NCBI RefSeq assembly: GCF_014651075.1
Contig: NZ_BMWE01000027.1
Span: 19,671-83,670, forward strand
Direction of reading: 5' to 3'
Source of the DNA: Streptomyces djakartensis
GTDB lineage: Bacteria > Actinomycetota > Actinomycetes > Streptomycetales > Streptomycetaceae
DNA length: 64,000 bases
How positions within the stretch are numbered: the stretch's first letter is position 1; each line of letters opens with the position of its first letter. Positions 33,274-42,597 of the stretch are shown here, piece by piece. A model generated the notes under the pieces. That model did no database searches, was not told the DNA's origin, and was given only the letters and a program-made list of their open reading frames with translations. Both the position numbers and the translations under genes were made by a program.

Positions 33274-34929
33274 GTGACAACGATCACCCCCGACCCCGGG
33301 AACCAGAGCGCCTCCGGCCCCTCACTTCGCCCGGAGGCGGGTACGCCCGGTACGCTCACCGCCGTGCCACACGCTGATCAGTCCCAAATCACCCAGAAGG
33401 GCCAACCCGTGACATACCCCGGGCCGCCCAGGCCGGTGCACGTCTCCGCCACACGTCTCGCGGAACTCGCCGGTCAGCTGGGTGCCACCGCGCCGGAGAG
33501 CGACGCCGAGGTCACGGGCATCACCCATGACTCGCGCGCCGTCCGTCCCGGCGACCTCTACGCCGCCCTCCCGGGCGCCCGTCTGCACGGCGCGGACTTC
33601 GTCAACCAGGCCGCGGGCCTCGGCGCCGCCGCCGTGCTCACCGACCCGACCGGCGCCGAGCGCGCCGCCGCGTCCGGGCTGCCGGTACTGGTCGTCGACG
33701 ATCCGCGCGGGCGGATGGGCGAGCTGGCCGCCACGATCTACGGCCACCCCGGCCGGGACCTGCTCCAGATCGGCATCACCGGCACCTCCGGCAAGACCAC
33801 CACCGCCTACCTGGTCGAGGGCGGCCTGAGGACGGTCCGGTCCACCGGCCTCATCGGCACGGTGGAGATGCGCATCGGCGACGAGCGCATCAAGTCCGAG
33901 CGCACCACCCCCGAAGCCACCGACCTGCAGGCCCTGTTCGCCGTCATGCGCGAACGCGGTGTCGACGCGGTCGCGATGGAGGTCTCCAGCCACGCCCTGG
34001 TCCTCGGCCGGGTCGACGGCTGTGTCTTCGACATCGGCGTCTTCACCAACCTCAGCCCGGAACACATGGAGTTCCACTCGGGCATGGAGGACTACTTCCA
34101 GGCGAAGGCGCAGCTCTTCACCCCGAAACGGGGCAAACTCGGCGTGGTCAACGTCGACGACGAATACGGGCGCAGGCTGGCCAAGGAGGCCACCGTCCCG
34201 GTCGTCACCTACTCCGCCGAGGGCCACCCCGACGCGGACTGGCGCGCCGAGGACGTCCAGGTCGGCCGGCTGGACTCGACGTTCACCGTCATCGGCCCCA
34301 AGGGCGAGCGGATCGCCGCCAAGTCGCCGCTGCCGGGCCCCTTCAACGTGGCCAACACCCTCGCCGCGATCGTCGCCCTCGCCGTCGCCGGGCTGGACCC
34401 GCAGGCCGCCGCCGACGGCGTCGCCGCCGTGCCCGGCGTGCCGGGCCGCCTGGAGCGGGTCGACGCCGGACAGCCGTACCTCGCGGTCGTCGACTACGCC
34501 CACAAGACCGACGCCGTCGAGTCCGTGCTGCGGGCCCTGCGCAAGGTCACCGAGGGCAAGCTGCACATCGTCCTCGGATGCGGTGGCGACCGCGACAGGA
34601 CCAAGCGCGAGCCCATGGGCGCCGCCGCCGCCCGGCTCGCCGACACGGCCGTACTGACCTCCGACAACCCCCGCTCCGAGGACCCCCTCGCGATCCTCGC
34701 CACGATGCTCCAGGGCGCGGCCTCGGTGCCCGCCTACGAGCGCGGCGAGGTGGCCGTCTTCGAGGACCGGGCCGCCGCGATCGCGGCCGCCGTCGCCCGC
34801 GCCGAGCCCGGCGACACCGTCCTGGTCGCGGGCAAGGGCCACGAGCAGGGCCAGGACATCGCCGGGGTGGTCCGTCCCTTCGACGACCGCCAGGTGCTTC
34901 GCGAAGCCATCCAGAAGACCCAGGGATGA
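33274..34929 (+). CDS. murE: UDP-MurNAc-tripeptide synthetase MurE
   Basis: Adds diaminopimelate to UDP-MurNAc-Ala-Glu. ATP motif GITGTSGKTTTAYL, HDSRAVRPGDLYAA, TSDNPRSEDP (the DNPR motif of DAP-adding enzymes) and VAGKGHEQGQ are seen. 551 aa from GTG 33274. A second start, GTG 33409, has GAAGGG 8-9 nt upstream and would give a standard-length 506-aa enzyme; the first 45 residues are Pro/Ser/Thr-rich and disordered. I keep the long form but the short one is quite possible. Confidence 0.94.
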   Translation: MTTITPDPGNQSASGPSLRPEAGTPGTLTAVPHADQSQITQKGQPVTYPGPPRPVHVSATRLAELAGQLGATAPESDAEVTGITHDSRAVRPGDLYAALPGARLHGADFVNQAAGLGAAAVLTDPTGAERAAASGLPVLVVDDPRGRMGELAATIYGHPGRDLLQIGITGTSGKTTTAYLVEGGLRTVRSTGLIGTVEMRIGDERIKSERTTPEATDLQALFAVMRERGVDAVAMEVSSHALVLGRVDGCVFDIGVFTNLSPEHMEFHSGMEDYFQAKAQLFTPKRGKLGVVNVDDEYGRRLAKEATVPVVTYSAEGHPDADWRAEDVQVGRLDSTFTVIGPKGERIAAKSPLPGPFNVANTLAAIVALAVAGLDPQAAADGVAAVPGVPGRLERVDAGQPYLAVVDYAHKTDAVESVLRALRKVTEGKLHIVLGCGGDRDRTKREPMGAAAARLADTAVLTSDNPRSEDPLAILATMLQGAASVPAYERGEVAVFEDRAAAIAAAVARAEPGDTVLVAGKGHEQGQDIAGVVRPFDDRQVLREAIQKTQG

Positions 34930-34957
34930 AATCCCGCATGATCCAGGGGATGAACTT

Positions 34958-36373
34958 GTGATCGCCCTCTCCCTCGCCGAGATCGCAGAAGTCGTCGGCG
35001 GGCAGACGCACGACATACCGGACCCGTCCGTCCAGGTCACCGGCCCGGTCGTCCGGGACTCCCGCGAGGCGGGGCCGGGCAGCCTGTTCGTGGCCTTCGC
35101 CGGTGAGCGCGTGGACGGCCACGACTTCGCGGCGGCGGTCGTCGAGGCGGGAGCGGTGGCCGTACTCGGCACCCGCCCCGTCGGCGTGCCCGCGATCGTC
35201 GTGGACGACGTCCAGGCCGCCCTCGGCGCCCTCGCCCGGCACGTCGTACGCCGCCTAGGCGCCACCCTCGTCGCCCTCACCGGCTCGGCGGGCAAGACCA
35301 GCACCAAGGACCTCATCGCGCAGGTGCTCCAGCGCAAGGCGCCTACGGTCTTCACGCCCGGCTCCCTCAACAACGAGATCGGGCTGCCGCTGACCGCCCT
35401 CAGCGCCACCGAGGAGACGAGGTTCCTCGTCCTGGAGATGGGCGCCCGCGGCATCGGGCACATCCGCTACCTCACCGACCTGACGCCCCCCAGGGTCGGT
35501 CTCGTCCTGAACGTCGGCAGCGCCCACATCGGCGAGTTCGGCGGCCGCGAGCAGATCGCCCAGGCCAAGGGCGAACTCGTCGAGTCCCTCCCCGCCGAGG
35601 CCGACGGCGGCACCGCGATCCTCAACGCGGACGACCCCTACGTGCGGGCCATGGCCTCCCGTACGAAGGCGAAGGTGGTCTTTTTCGGAGAGTCCGGCGA
35701 AGCGGACGTTCGCGCTGAGAACGTGCGACTCACGGACACCGGACAGCCCTCGTTCAGGCTTCACACACCCTCCGGTGCAAGCGATGTGACCATGCGCCTG
35801 TACGGTGAGCACCACGTGTCGAACGCGCTCGCCGCGGCCGCCGTCGCCCACGAGTTGGGCATGTCCGCTGACGAGATCGCCGTCGCGCTCTCCGAGGCGG
35901 GCTCCCTCTCCCGCTGGCGGATGGAGGTCACCGAGCGCCCGGACGGCGTGACGGTCGTCAACGACGCCTACAACGCGAACCCCGAGTCCATGCGAGCCGC
36001 TCTGCGCGCGCTCGTGGCGATCGGCAAGGGGCGGCGGACGTGGGCGGTGCTCGGCCAGATGGCCGAGCTCGGGGACGAGGCTCTCGCCGAGCACGACGCG
36101 GTCGGACGGCTCGCCGTCCGGCTCAACGTCAGCAAGCTCGTCGCGGTCGGTGGCAGGGAAGCCGCCTGGCTGCAACTGGGCGCATATAACGAGGGTTCGT
36201 GGGGTGAGGAGTCGGTGCACGTGTCCGACGCACAGGCGGCGGTCGACCTGTTGCGCAGCGAGTTGCGCCCGGGAGACGTCGTACTCGTGAAGGCGTCCCG
36301 TTCGGTCGGCCTCGAGAGCGTGGCGCAGGCGCTGCTCGAGTCCGGTGCCGAGGGTGAGGTTTCCGCCCGATGA
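34958..36373 (+). CDS. murF: UDP-MurNAc-tripeptide-D-Ala-D-Ala ligase MurF
   Basis: Adds D-Ala-D-Ala to complete the pentapeptide precursor. 471 aa with GSAGKTSTKDLIAQ as ATP loop, NVGSAHIGEFGG, AILNADDPYV and VNDAYNANPESM. GTG 34958 follows AGGGGAT. Its stop overlaps the mraY start. Confidence 0.96.
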   Translation: MIALSLAEIAEVVGGQTHDIPDPSVQVTGPVVRDSREAGPGSLFVAFAGERVDGHDFAAAVVEAGAVAVLGTRPVGVPAIVVDDVQAALGALARHVVRRLGATLVALTGSAGKTSTKDLIAQVLQRKAPTVFTPGSLNNEIGLPLTALSATEETRFLVLEMGARGIGHIRYLTDLTPPRVGLVLNVGSAHIGEFGGREQIAQAKGELVESLPAEADGGTAILNADDPYVRAMASRTKAKVVFFGESGEADVRAENVRLTDTGQPSFRLHTPSGASDVTMRLYGEHHVSNALAAAAVAHELGMSADEIAVALSEAGSLSRWRMEVTERPDGVTVVNDAYNANPESMRAALRALVAIGKGRRTWAVLGQMAELGDEALAEHDAVGRLAVRLNVSKLVAVGGREAAWLQLGAYNEGSWGEESVHVSDAQAAVDLLRSELRPGDVVLVKASRSVGLESVAQALLESGAEGEVSAR

Positions 36374-37464
36374 TGAAGCAGATCCTGTTCGCAGGAGTCA
36401 TTGGTCTCTTCCTGACCCTGGTCGGCACCCCGCTGCTGATCAAACTGCTGGCGCGCAAGGGCTACGGCCAGTACATCCGGGACGACGGGCCGCGCGAGCA
36501 CGCCAGCAAGCGCGGTACGCCGACCATGGGCGGTATCGCGTTCATCCTGGCGACGGTCGCCGCGTACTTCCTGGCCAAGGTGATCACCGGCTATCTGGAC
36601 CCGGAGGCCGACGCGGCGCCGACCTTCTCGGGTCTGCTGGTGCTCGGCCTGATGGTCGGCATGGGCCTGGTCGGCTTCCTCGACGACTACATCAAGATCG
36701 TCAAGCGGCGTTCGCTGGGCCTGCGGGCCAAGGCGAAGATGGCCGGCCAGCTGATCGTCGGCATCAGCTTCGCGGTGCTCTCGCTGCAGTTCGCGGACAA
36801 CCGCGGCAACACCCCGGCCTCCACCAAGCTGTCGTTCATCACGGACTTCGGCTGGACGATCGGGCCCGTGCTGTTCGTGGTCTGGGCGCTGTTCATGATC
36901 CTCGCGATGTCGAACGGCGTGAACCTGACCGACGGTCTGGACGGTCTCGCCACCGGCGCCTCGGTACTGGTCTTCGGCGCCTACACCTTCATCGGCGTCT
37001 GGCAGTTCCAGGAGTCCTGCGCCAACGCGAAGACGCTGACCAACCCGGGTGCGTGTTTTGAGGTGCGGGACCCGCTCGACCTGGCGGTGGTCGCGTCCGC
37101 GCTGATGGGCGCCTGCCTGGGCTTCCTGTGGTGGAACACGTCGCCGGCCAAGATCTTCATGGGTGACACCGGTTCGCTGGCGCTCGGCGGTGTGCTCGCG
37201 GGCCTCGCGATCTGCTCCCGCACCGAGCTGCTGCTCGCCATCCTCGGCGGCCTGTTCGTCCTGATCACCATGTCCGTGGTGATCCAGGTCGGTTCCTTCC
37301 GCCTGACCGGCAAGCGGGTCTTCCGGATGGCGCCACTCCAGCACCACTTCGAACTCAAGGGCTGGTCCGAGGTCCTTGTGGTGGTCCGCTTCTGGATCAT
37401 CCAGGGCATCTGTGTGATTGTCGGACTTGGCCTCTTCTATGCGGGATGGGCAGCGGACAAGTGA
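36370..37464 (+). CDS. mraY: Phospho-MurNAc-pentapeptide transferase MraY
   Basis: Makes lipid I from UDP-MurNAc-pentapeptide and undecaprenyl phosphate. 364 aa with about ten TM helices and the motifs DDGPREHASKRGTPTMGG, FLDDYIKI, NLTDGLDGLA, FMGDTGSLALGG and APLQHHFELKGW. ATG 36370 overlaps the murF stop by 4 nt, and its 3' end overlaps murD by 19 nt. Confidence 0.97.
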   Translation: MMKQILFAGVIGLFLTLVGTPLLIKLLARKGYGQYIRDDGPREHASKRGTPTMGGIAFILATVAAYFLAKVITGYLDPEADAAPTFSGLLVLGLMVGMGLVGFLDDYIKIVKRRSLGLRAKAKMAGQLIVGISFAVLSLQFADNRGNTPASTKLSFITDFGWTIGPVLFVVWALFMILAMSNGVNLTDGLDGLATGASVLVFGAYTFIGVWQFQESCANAKTLTNPGACFEVRDPLDLAVVASALMGACLGFLWWNTSPAKIFMGDTGSLALGGVLAGLAICSRTELLLAILGGLFVLITMSVVIQVGSFRLTGKRVFRMAPLQHHFELKGWSEVLVVVRFWIIQGICVIVGLGLFYAGWAADK

Positions 37465-38873
37465 TCAACTGGCAGGGCAAGCACGTCACCGTCGCCGGGC
37501 TCGGCGTCTCCGGCGTCCCGGCGGCCAAGGTGCTGCGCGGACTCGGCGCGCGGGTCACCGTCGTCAACGACGGCGACGACGAGCGGGCGCGGACCCAGGC
37601 CGCGGAGCTTCAGGCCCTGGGGGTCACCGTGCGCCTGGGCGACGGCGACACCCTGCCGGAGGGCACCGAGCTGATCGTGACTGCGCCCGGCTGGAAGCCG
37701 GACAAGCCGCTGTTCGCTGCGGCGGAGAAGGCCGGGGTCGAGGTCTGGGGCGACGTCGAACTGGCCTGGCGCCTGCGCGGCCCCGACGCCGCGCCCTGGC
37801 TGGCCGTCACGGGCACCAACGGCAAGACCACCACCGTCCAGATGCTGGCGTCCATCCTGACGGCGGCGGGCCTGCGCACGGCCGCCGTCGGCAACATCGG
37901 CGTCTCCCTGCTGGACGCGGTGCTCGGCGAAGAGCGCTACGACGTCCTGGCCGTGGAGCTGTCCAGCTACCAGCTGCACTGGGCGCCGTCCCTGCGCGCC
38001 CACTCGGCCGCCGTGCTCAACCTCGCCCCCGACCACCTCGACTGGCACGGCTCCATGGAGGCCTACGCCGCCGACAAGGGCCGCGTCTACGAGGGAAATC
38101 GCGTCGCCTGCGTGTACAACGCCGCCGACCGGGCCACCGAGGACCTGGTGCGCGAGGCCGACGTCGAGGAGGGCTGCCGGGCCATCGGCTTCACCCTGGG
38201 CACGCCCGGGCCCTCCCAACTCGGCGTCGTCGAGGGCATCCTGGTCGACCGGGCCTTCGTCGAGAACCGGCAGAAGAACGCCCAGGAGCTCGCCGAGGTC
38301 TCCGACGTCAACCCGCCGGCCCCGCACAACATCGCCAACGCCCTCGCGGCGGCGGCCCTCGCCCGCGCCTACGGTGTGCCCGCCAAGGCCGTACGGGACG
38401 GCCTGCGGGCCTTCACCCCGGACGCCCACCGCATCGCGCACGTGGCGGACGTGGACGGGGTCGCCTACGTCGACGACTCCAAGGCCACCAACACGCATGC
38501 GGCCGAAGCCTCGTTGGCGGCGTACGAGTCGATCGTGTGGATCGCGGGCGGGCTGGCGAAGGGCGCGACCTTCGACGAGCTGGTCGCCAAGTCGGCGAAG
38601 CGGCTGCGCGGGGCCGTGCTGATCGGCGCGGACCGCGAGCTCATCCGTGAAGCCCTGGCGCGACACGCCCCGGAAGTACCGGTCGTCGACCTCGACCGGA
38701 CCGACACTGGGGCGATGCGCGCGGCGGTTCAGGAGGCGCGCGGCCTCGCCCGCACCGGTGACACGGTGCTGCTGGCTCCGGCCTGCGCCTCCATGGACAT
38801 GTTCGCCAACTACAACAAGCGCGGGGACGCTTTCGCGGACGCCGTTCGTGAGCTCGGCTCCGGCGAGGGCTGA
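37446..38873 (+). CDS. murD: UDP-MurNAc-alanine-D-glutamate ligase MurD
   Basis: 475 aa. N-terminal VTVAGLGVSGVPAAKVL, ATP loop VTGTNGKTTTVQML, LSSYQLHW, NLAPDHLDWHG and DDSKATNTHA are present. ATG 37446 lies inside mraY; GTG 37461 is an alternative start. It adds D-Glu to UDP-MurNAc-Ala, so it acts before MurE despite its place in the operon. Confidence 0.96.
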   Translation: MGSGQVINWQGKHVTVAGLGVSGVPAAKVLRGLGARVTVVNDGDDERARTQAAELQALGVTVRLGDGDTLPEGTELIVTAPGWKPDKPLFAAAEKAGVEVWGDVELAWRLRGPDAAPWLAVTGTNGKTTTVQMLASILTAAGLRTAAVGNIGVSLLDAVLGEERYDVLAVELSSYQLHWAPSLRAHSAAVLNLAPDHLDWHGSMEAYAADKGRVYEGNRVACVYNAADRATEDLVREADVEEGCRAIGFTLGTPGPSQLGVVEGILVDRAFVENRQKNAQELAEVSDVNPPAPHNIANALAAAALARAYGVPAKAVRDGLRAFTPDAHRIAHVADVDGVAYVDDSKATNTHAAEASLAAYESIVWIAGGLAKGATFDELVAKSAKRLRGAVLIGADRELIREALARHAPEVPVVDLDRTDTGAMRAAVQEARGLARTGDTVLLAPACASMDMFANYNKRGDAFADAVRELGSGEG

Positions 38874-38924
38874 CCCGGGTCCGCCTTGCCCGGCGGCGGT
38901 GCCGGGCGTACCTGGGAGGGACGC

Positions 38925-39014
38925 GTGACACGGATGTGGCTGGTGCCCGAGCGGCCGGGGGACGTCAGGGCCTGTTCTGAGTTCCCCGCCTGCGCCCCGA
39001 GCCCGGCGGGGTGA
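38925..39014 (+). CDS. 29-codon upstream ORF coupled to ftsW
   Basis: GTG 38925 has a strong ribosome site GGGAGGGA (38914-38921). The frame MTRMWLVPERPGDVRACSEF continues nine residues to TGA 39012-39014, which overlaps the ftsW GTG start as GTGA. The ftsW start itself has no comparable ribosome site, so translation of this peptide may deliver ribosomes to ftsW. A candidate WhiA motif GACAC lies at 38927-38931 over its start. Confidence 0.55.
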   Translation: MTRMWLVPERPGDVRACSEFPACAPSPAG

Positions 39015-40384
39015 GCGGAGTGCCCGCCAGCCGTACCGGACGGCCTCCGGCCCCACGCGCCCCCAGGCGTCCCGCCGCGACCCGGCTCCCGCGCCAGAAC
39101 GGGGTCCTGGGCTTCTACGACCGTGCGCGCAGGAGCTGGGACCGGCCGCTGACCGCTTACTACCTGATCTTCGGTGGCAGCCTGCTGATCACCGTGCTGG
39201 GCCTGGTGATGGTCTACTCGGCCTCACAGATCACCGCGCTGCAGATGTCGCTGCCGGGTTCGTACTTCTTCCGCAAGCAGCTCCTCGCGGCGGTCATCGG
39301 CGCCGGTCTGCTGTTCGCGGCCTCACGGATGCCGGTGAAACTGCACCGGGCGCTGGCCTATCCGATCCTCGCGGGAGCCGTCTTCCTGATGGCCCTCGTA
39401 CAGATCCCGGGGATAGGAGTGTCCGTCAACGGCAACCAGAACTGGATCGCGGTCGGCGGCTCGTTCCAGATCCAGCCCAGCGAGTTCGGCAAGCTCGCCC
39501 TCGTCCTGTGGGGCGCCGACCTGCTGGCCCGCAAGCAGGACAAGAGGCTGCTGACGCAGTGGAAGCACATGCTCGTGCCGCTGGTGCCGGCCGCCTTCAT
39601 GCTGCTCGGCCTGATCATGATCGGCGGCGACATGGGCACCGCGATCATCCTCACGGCCATCCTGTTCGGCCTCCTCTGGCTGGCGGGCGCGCCCACCCGG
39701 CTGTTCGCCGGAGTGCTGTCGGTCGCGGCCGTCCTCGGCCTGATCCTCATCAAGACCAGCCCCAACCGGATGGCCCGCCTGCAGTGCCTCGGAGCCACCG
39801 AGCCCCAGTCCGGGCCCGTCGACTGCTGGCAGGCCGTGCACGGGATCTACGCGCTCGCCTCCGGCGGAATCTTCGGCTCCGGGCTGGGTGCGAGTGTGGA
39901 GAAATGGGGCCAACTGCCCGAAGCCCACACCGACTTCATCTTCGCCGTCACCGGTGAGGAACTGGGCCTGGCGGGGACGCTGTCGGTACTCGCTCTCTTC
40001 GCGGCTCTAGGCTATGCGGGTATCCGCGTGGCCGGACGCACGGAGGACCCCTTCGTCAGGTACGCCGCGGGAGGTGTGACCACCTGGATCACGGCCCAGG
40101 CCGTGATCAACATCGGTGCGGTGCTCGGTCTGCTGCCGATCGCTGGCGTCCCCCTCCCGCTGTTCTCCTACGGAGGCTCCGCCCTGCTGCCGACCATGTT
40201 CGCCATCGGGCTGCTGATCGCCTTCGCACGCGACGAGCCCGCTGCGCGGGCGGCGCTTGCGATGCGGCAACCTCGCTTTGGTAGAAAGCGGGGGGCTGGG
40301 GGCACCGGTTCCAAACGGAGTCCCCGGAGATGGAACACGATGCGACGGCGTGCCTCGGCGGCGCGCTCGTCCGGAGAGCGGTGA
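39011..40384 (+). CDS. ftsW: Septal peptidoglycan glycosyltransferase FtsW (SEDS)
   Basis: 457 aa with about ten TM helices. SEDS motifs seen: GLVMVYSAS, NGNQNWIAVGGSFQIQPSEFGKLAL, MIGGDMGTA, AHTDFIFAVTGEELG and PLPLFSYGGSALLPTM. A Pro/Arg-rich N-terminus and a basic Ser/Arg tail are cytoplasmic. Start GTG 39011 (or GTG 39020) is coupled to a 29-codon frame upstream. It works with FtsI to build the septum and is needed for sporulation division in Streptomyces. Confidence 0.95.
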   Translation: MSGVPASRTGRPPAPRAPRRPAATRLPRQNGVLGFYDRARRSWDRPLTAYYLIFGGSLLITVLGLVMVYSASQITALQMSLPGSYFFRKQLLAAVIGAGLLFAASRMPVKLHRALAYPILAGAVFLMALVQIPGIGVSVNGNQNWIAVGGSFQIQPSEFGKLALVLWGADLLARKQDKRLLTQWKHMLVPLVPAAFMLLGLIMIGGDMGTAIILTAILFGLLWLAGAPTRLFAGVLSVAAVLGLILIKTSPNRMARLQCLGATEPQSGPVDCWQAVHGIYALASGGIFGSGLGASVEKWGQLPEAHTDFIFAVTGEELGLAGTLSVLALFAALGYAGIRVAGRTEDPFVRYAAGGVTTWITAQAVINIGAVLGLLPIAGVPLPLFSYGGSALLPTMFAIGLLIAFARDEPAARAALAMRQPRFGRKRGAGGTGSKRSPRRWNTMRRRASAARSSGER

Positions 40385-40390
40385 ATTTCG

Positions 40391-41488
40391 GTGCATGTCG
40401 TACTCGCCGGCGGGGGAACCGCGGGCCACATCGAGCCCGCGCTCGCCCTCGCGGACGCCCTGCGCAGGCAGGATCCGAGCGTGGGCATCACGGCCCTGGG
40501 CACGGAGCGAGGCCTCGAGACACGTCTCGTACCCGAGCGTGGGTACGAACTCGCGCTGATCCCCGCCGTGCCGCTGCCACGCAAGCCCACCCCCGAGCTG
40601 ATCACCGTCCCGGGACGGTTGCGCGGCACGATCAAGGCGACGGAGCAGATCCTGGAGCGCACCAAGGCGGACGCCGTGGTCGGCTTCGGCGGCTATGTCG
40701 CCCTGCCCGGCTACCTCGCGGCCAAGCGCCTCGGGGTGCCGATCGTGATCCATGAGGCCAACGCCCGCCCGGGGCTGGCCAACAAGATCGGCTCGCGCTA
40801 CGCAAGCCAGGTCGCCGTCTCCACGCCGGACAGCAAGCTGCGGGGCGCCCGCTACATCGGCATCCCGCTGCGCCGCTCCATCGCCACCCTGGACCGGGCC
40901 GCCGTACGCCCCGAGGCCCGGGCCGCGTTCGGGCTCGACCCGAACCTGCCCACGCTGCTCGTCTCCGGCGGCTCCCAGGGCGCCCGCCGGCTCAACGAGG
41001 TCGTGCAGACGGTCGCTCCGTGGCTCCAGCAGGCCGGAATCCAGATCCTGCACGCGGTCGGTCCGAAGAACGAACTGCCGCAGGTGCACCAGATGCCGGG
41101 AATGCCCCCTTACATCCCGGTAAGTTACCTGGACCGGATGGACCTCGCGTACGCCGCGGCCGACATGATGCTCTGCCGCGCGGGCGCGATGACCGTAGCC
41201 GAGCTCTCCGCCGTCGGGCTGCCGGCCGCCTACGTCCCGCTGCCCATCGGCAACGGCGAACAGCGGCTCAACGCCCAGCCGGTGGTCAAGGCCGGTGGCG
41301 GTCTGCTGGTCGACGACGCGGAGCTGACCCCCGAGTGGGTCCAGCAGAACGTCCTGCCCGTGCTCGCCGACCCGCACCGGCTGTACCAGATGTCCCGCGC
41401 CGCCGCCGAGTTCGGCCGCCGGGACGCCGACGACCTGCTCGTCGGCATGGTGTACGAGGCGATCGCCGCCAGTCGTGCACATCGTTAG
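40391..41488 (+). CDS. murG: UDP-GlcNAc:lipid I N-acetylglucosaminyltransferase MurG
   Basis: Converts lipid I to lipid II. 365 aa GT-B fold with LAGGGTAGHIEPALALADAL, GFGGYVALPGYLAA, IHEANARPGLANKIG, VSGGSQGARRLNE and RAGAMTVAELSAVGLPA. GTG 40391 starts 6 bp after ftsW. Confidence 0.96.
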   Translation: MHVVLAGGGTAGHIEPALALADALRRQDPSVGITALGTERGLETRLVPERGYELALIPAVPLPRKPTPELITVPGRLRGTIKATEQILERTKADAVVGFGGYVALPGYLAAKRLGVPIVIHEANARPGLANKIGSRYASQVAVSTPDSKLRGARYIGIPLRRSIATLDRAAVRPEARAAFGLDPNLPTLLVSGGSQGARRLNEVVQTVAPWLQQAGIQILHAVGPKNELPQVHQMPGMPPYIPVSYLDRMDLAYAAADMMLCRAGAMTVAELSAVGLPAAYVPLPIGNGEQRLNAQPVVKAGGGLLVDDAELTPEWVQQNVLPVLADPHRLYQMSRAAAEFGRRDADDLLVGMVYEAIAASRAHR

Positions 41489-41514
41489 GACTGTATGACG
41501 GAAGGCAGGGGAGC

Positions 41515-42309
41515 GTGGCCGGATCGACCACCGCCGAGCGCGGTGAACGCAAGCAGCAGTCGTCCGGCCCGCCGCTCCGTCTGCGGTCGAGGCGGGCCCG
41601 GCTTCGTGTGATCGTCATCCTGGGCCTCGTTCTGGTCTTCCTCGGCTTCCCGGCGCTCTGGCTCTTCTACGGCTCCGCGTGGCTGCGCGCCGAGACCGTC
41701 TCCGTGTCGGGGGCACGAGTCCTGACGCCGGCTCAGATCAAGGCGGCCGCCGACGTTCCCCTCGGCGAGCCGCTGATTTCCGTCGACACGGATGCGATCG
41801 AGACCCGACTGCGCCGGAAATTGCCCCGAATCGACTCGGTTGACGTGGTCCGTTCCTGGCCCCATGGAATCGGGCTGAAAGTGGTCGAGCGGACTCCGGT
41901 TCTCTTTGTCCAAAAGGGCGGAAAGTTCGTCGAAGTGGACGACGAAGGTGTCCGTTTCGCCACGGTTCCTGAGGCGCCGAAAGGCGTGCCCGCGCTGGAA
42001 TTGACGCTCTCCCGGTCCGGCTCTGCCGCCGCCAGCCTGCGCCGCTTCGACGAGTCCCGGCTGGTGCGCGAGGCGGTGGGCGTCGCCCGGGCGGTTCCGG
42101 TCGTCGTCGCACGCGGGACACGGGCCGTCAAGGTCCGGTCCTACGACGGCATCTCGCTGGAGTTGAGGGATGGCCGTACGGTCACCTGGGGAAGCAGCGA
42201 GAAGGGTGCCGCGAAGGGCCGTGCGCTCACCGCCCTGATGAAAGCAACGCCCGGCGCACGGCACTTCGACGTGAGTGTTCCCACCGCGCCCGCGTCATCG
42301 GGGAGTTGA
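41515..42309 (+). CDS. ftsQ: Cell division protein FtsQ
   Basis: 264 aa: basic cytoplasmic N-terminus, one TM helix (about 30-52), a POTRA domain (RAETVSVSGARVLTPAQI) and the FtsQ beta domain with TRLRRKLPRIDSVDVVRSWP and VVERTPVLFVQKGGKFVEVDDEGV. GTG 41515 has AGGGGAG at 3-4 nt. It belongs to the FtsQLB complex. The ftsZ promoter region follows. Confidence 0.94.
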   Translation: MAGSTTAERGERKQQSSGPPLRLRSRRARLRVIVILGLVLVFLGFPALWLFYGSAWLRAETVSVSGARVLTPAQIKAAADVPLGEPLISVDTDAIETRLRRKLPRIDSVDVVRSWPHGIGLKVVERTPVLFVQKGGKFVEVDDEGVRFATVPEAPKGVPALELTLSRSGSAAASLRRFDESRLVREAVGVARAVPVVVARGTRAVKVRSYDGISLELRDGRTVTWGSSEKGAAKGRALTALMKATPGARHFDVSVPTAPASSGS

Positions 42310-42597
42310 CGCACATCAGCGCAGGCCAGCACCCTGGTTGGGCAGTGCTACGGCTGATCACATAGGGTGAAAAGAAAAACGGGAGGTTCGGCGTGTTCGT
42401 TGAACGCGCGCCACTTGTCGACTTAGTGTCCTGTTCAGAAGACTCCAAGGAACAGACACACTGGTAACCCTAAACTTCAGGGTTAGGGTTCGGGTCGGCG
42501 ATACGGACCGTCCCATTCGGCATCAGTCGTCGGGTCACGGGGCGCAGCGCGCCACGGTGATCCGGCGACACGTAACTCGAGGCGAGAGGCCTTCGAC
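42310..42597 (+). promoter_or_regulatory. ftsZ promoter region with palindrome and WhiA-like motifs
   Basis: 288 bp without a gene. Two TAGGGT -10 candidates are seen: 42363-42368 (with TTGGGC at 42338, spacer 19) and 42484-42489. An 8-bp perfect inverted repeat AACCCTAA/TTAGGGTT (42466-42473, 42483-42490) covers the second. WhiA core motifs GACAC lie at 42455-42459 and 42567-42571, and its complement GTGTC at 42426-42430. Several ftsZ promoters, one sporulation-specific, are known in Streptomyces; which is which cannot be told here. Confidence 0.7.

Noticed and set aside
42466..42490. Telomere-like TTAGGG sequence as a chromosome-end feature
   Set aside because: Streptomyces ends have other palindromes, and this lies inside the core division cluster. 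It is better read as a promoter palindrome.
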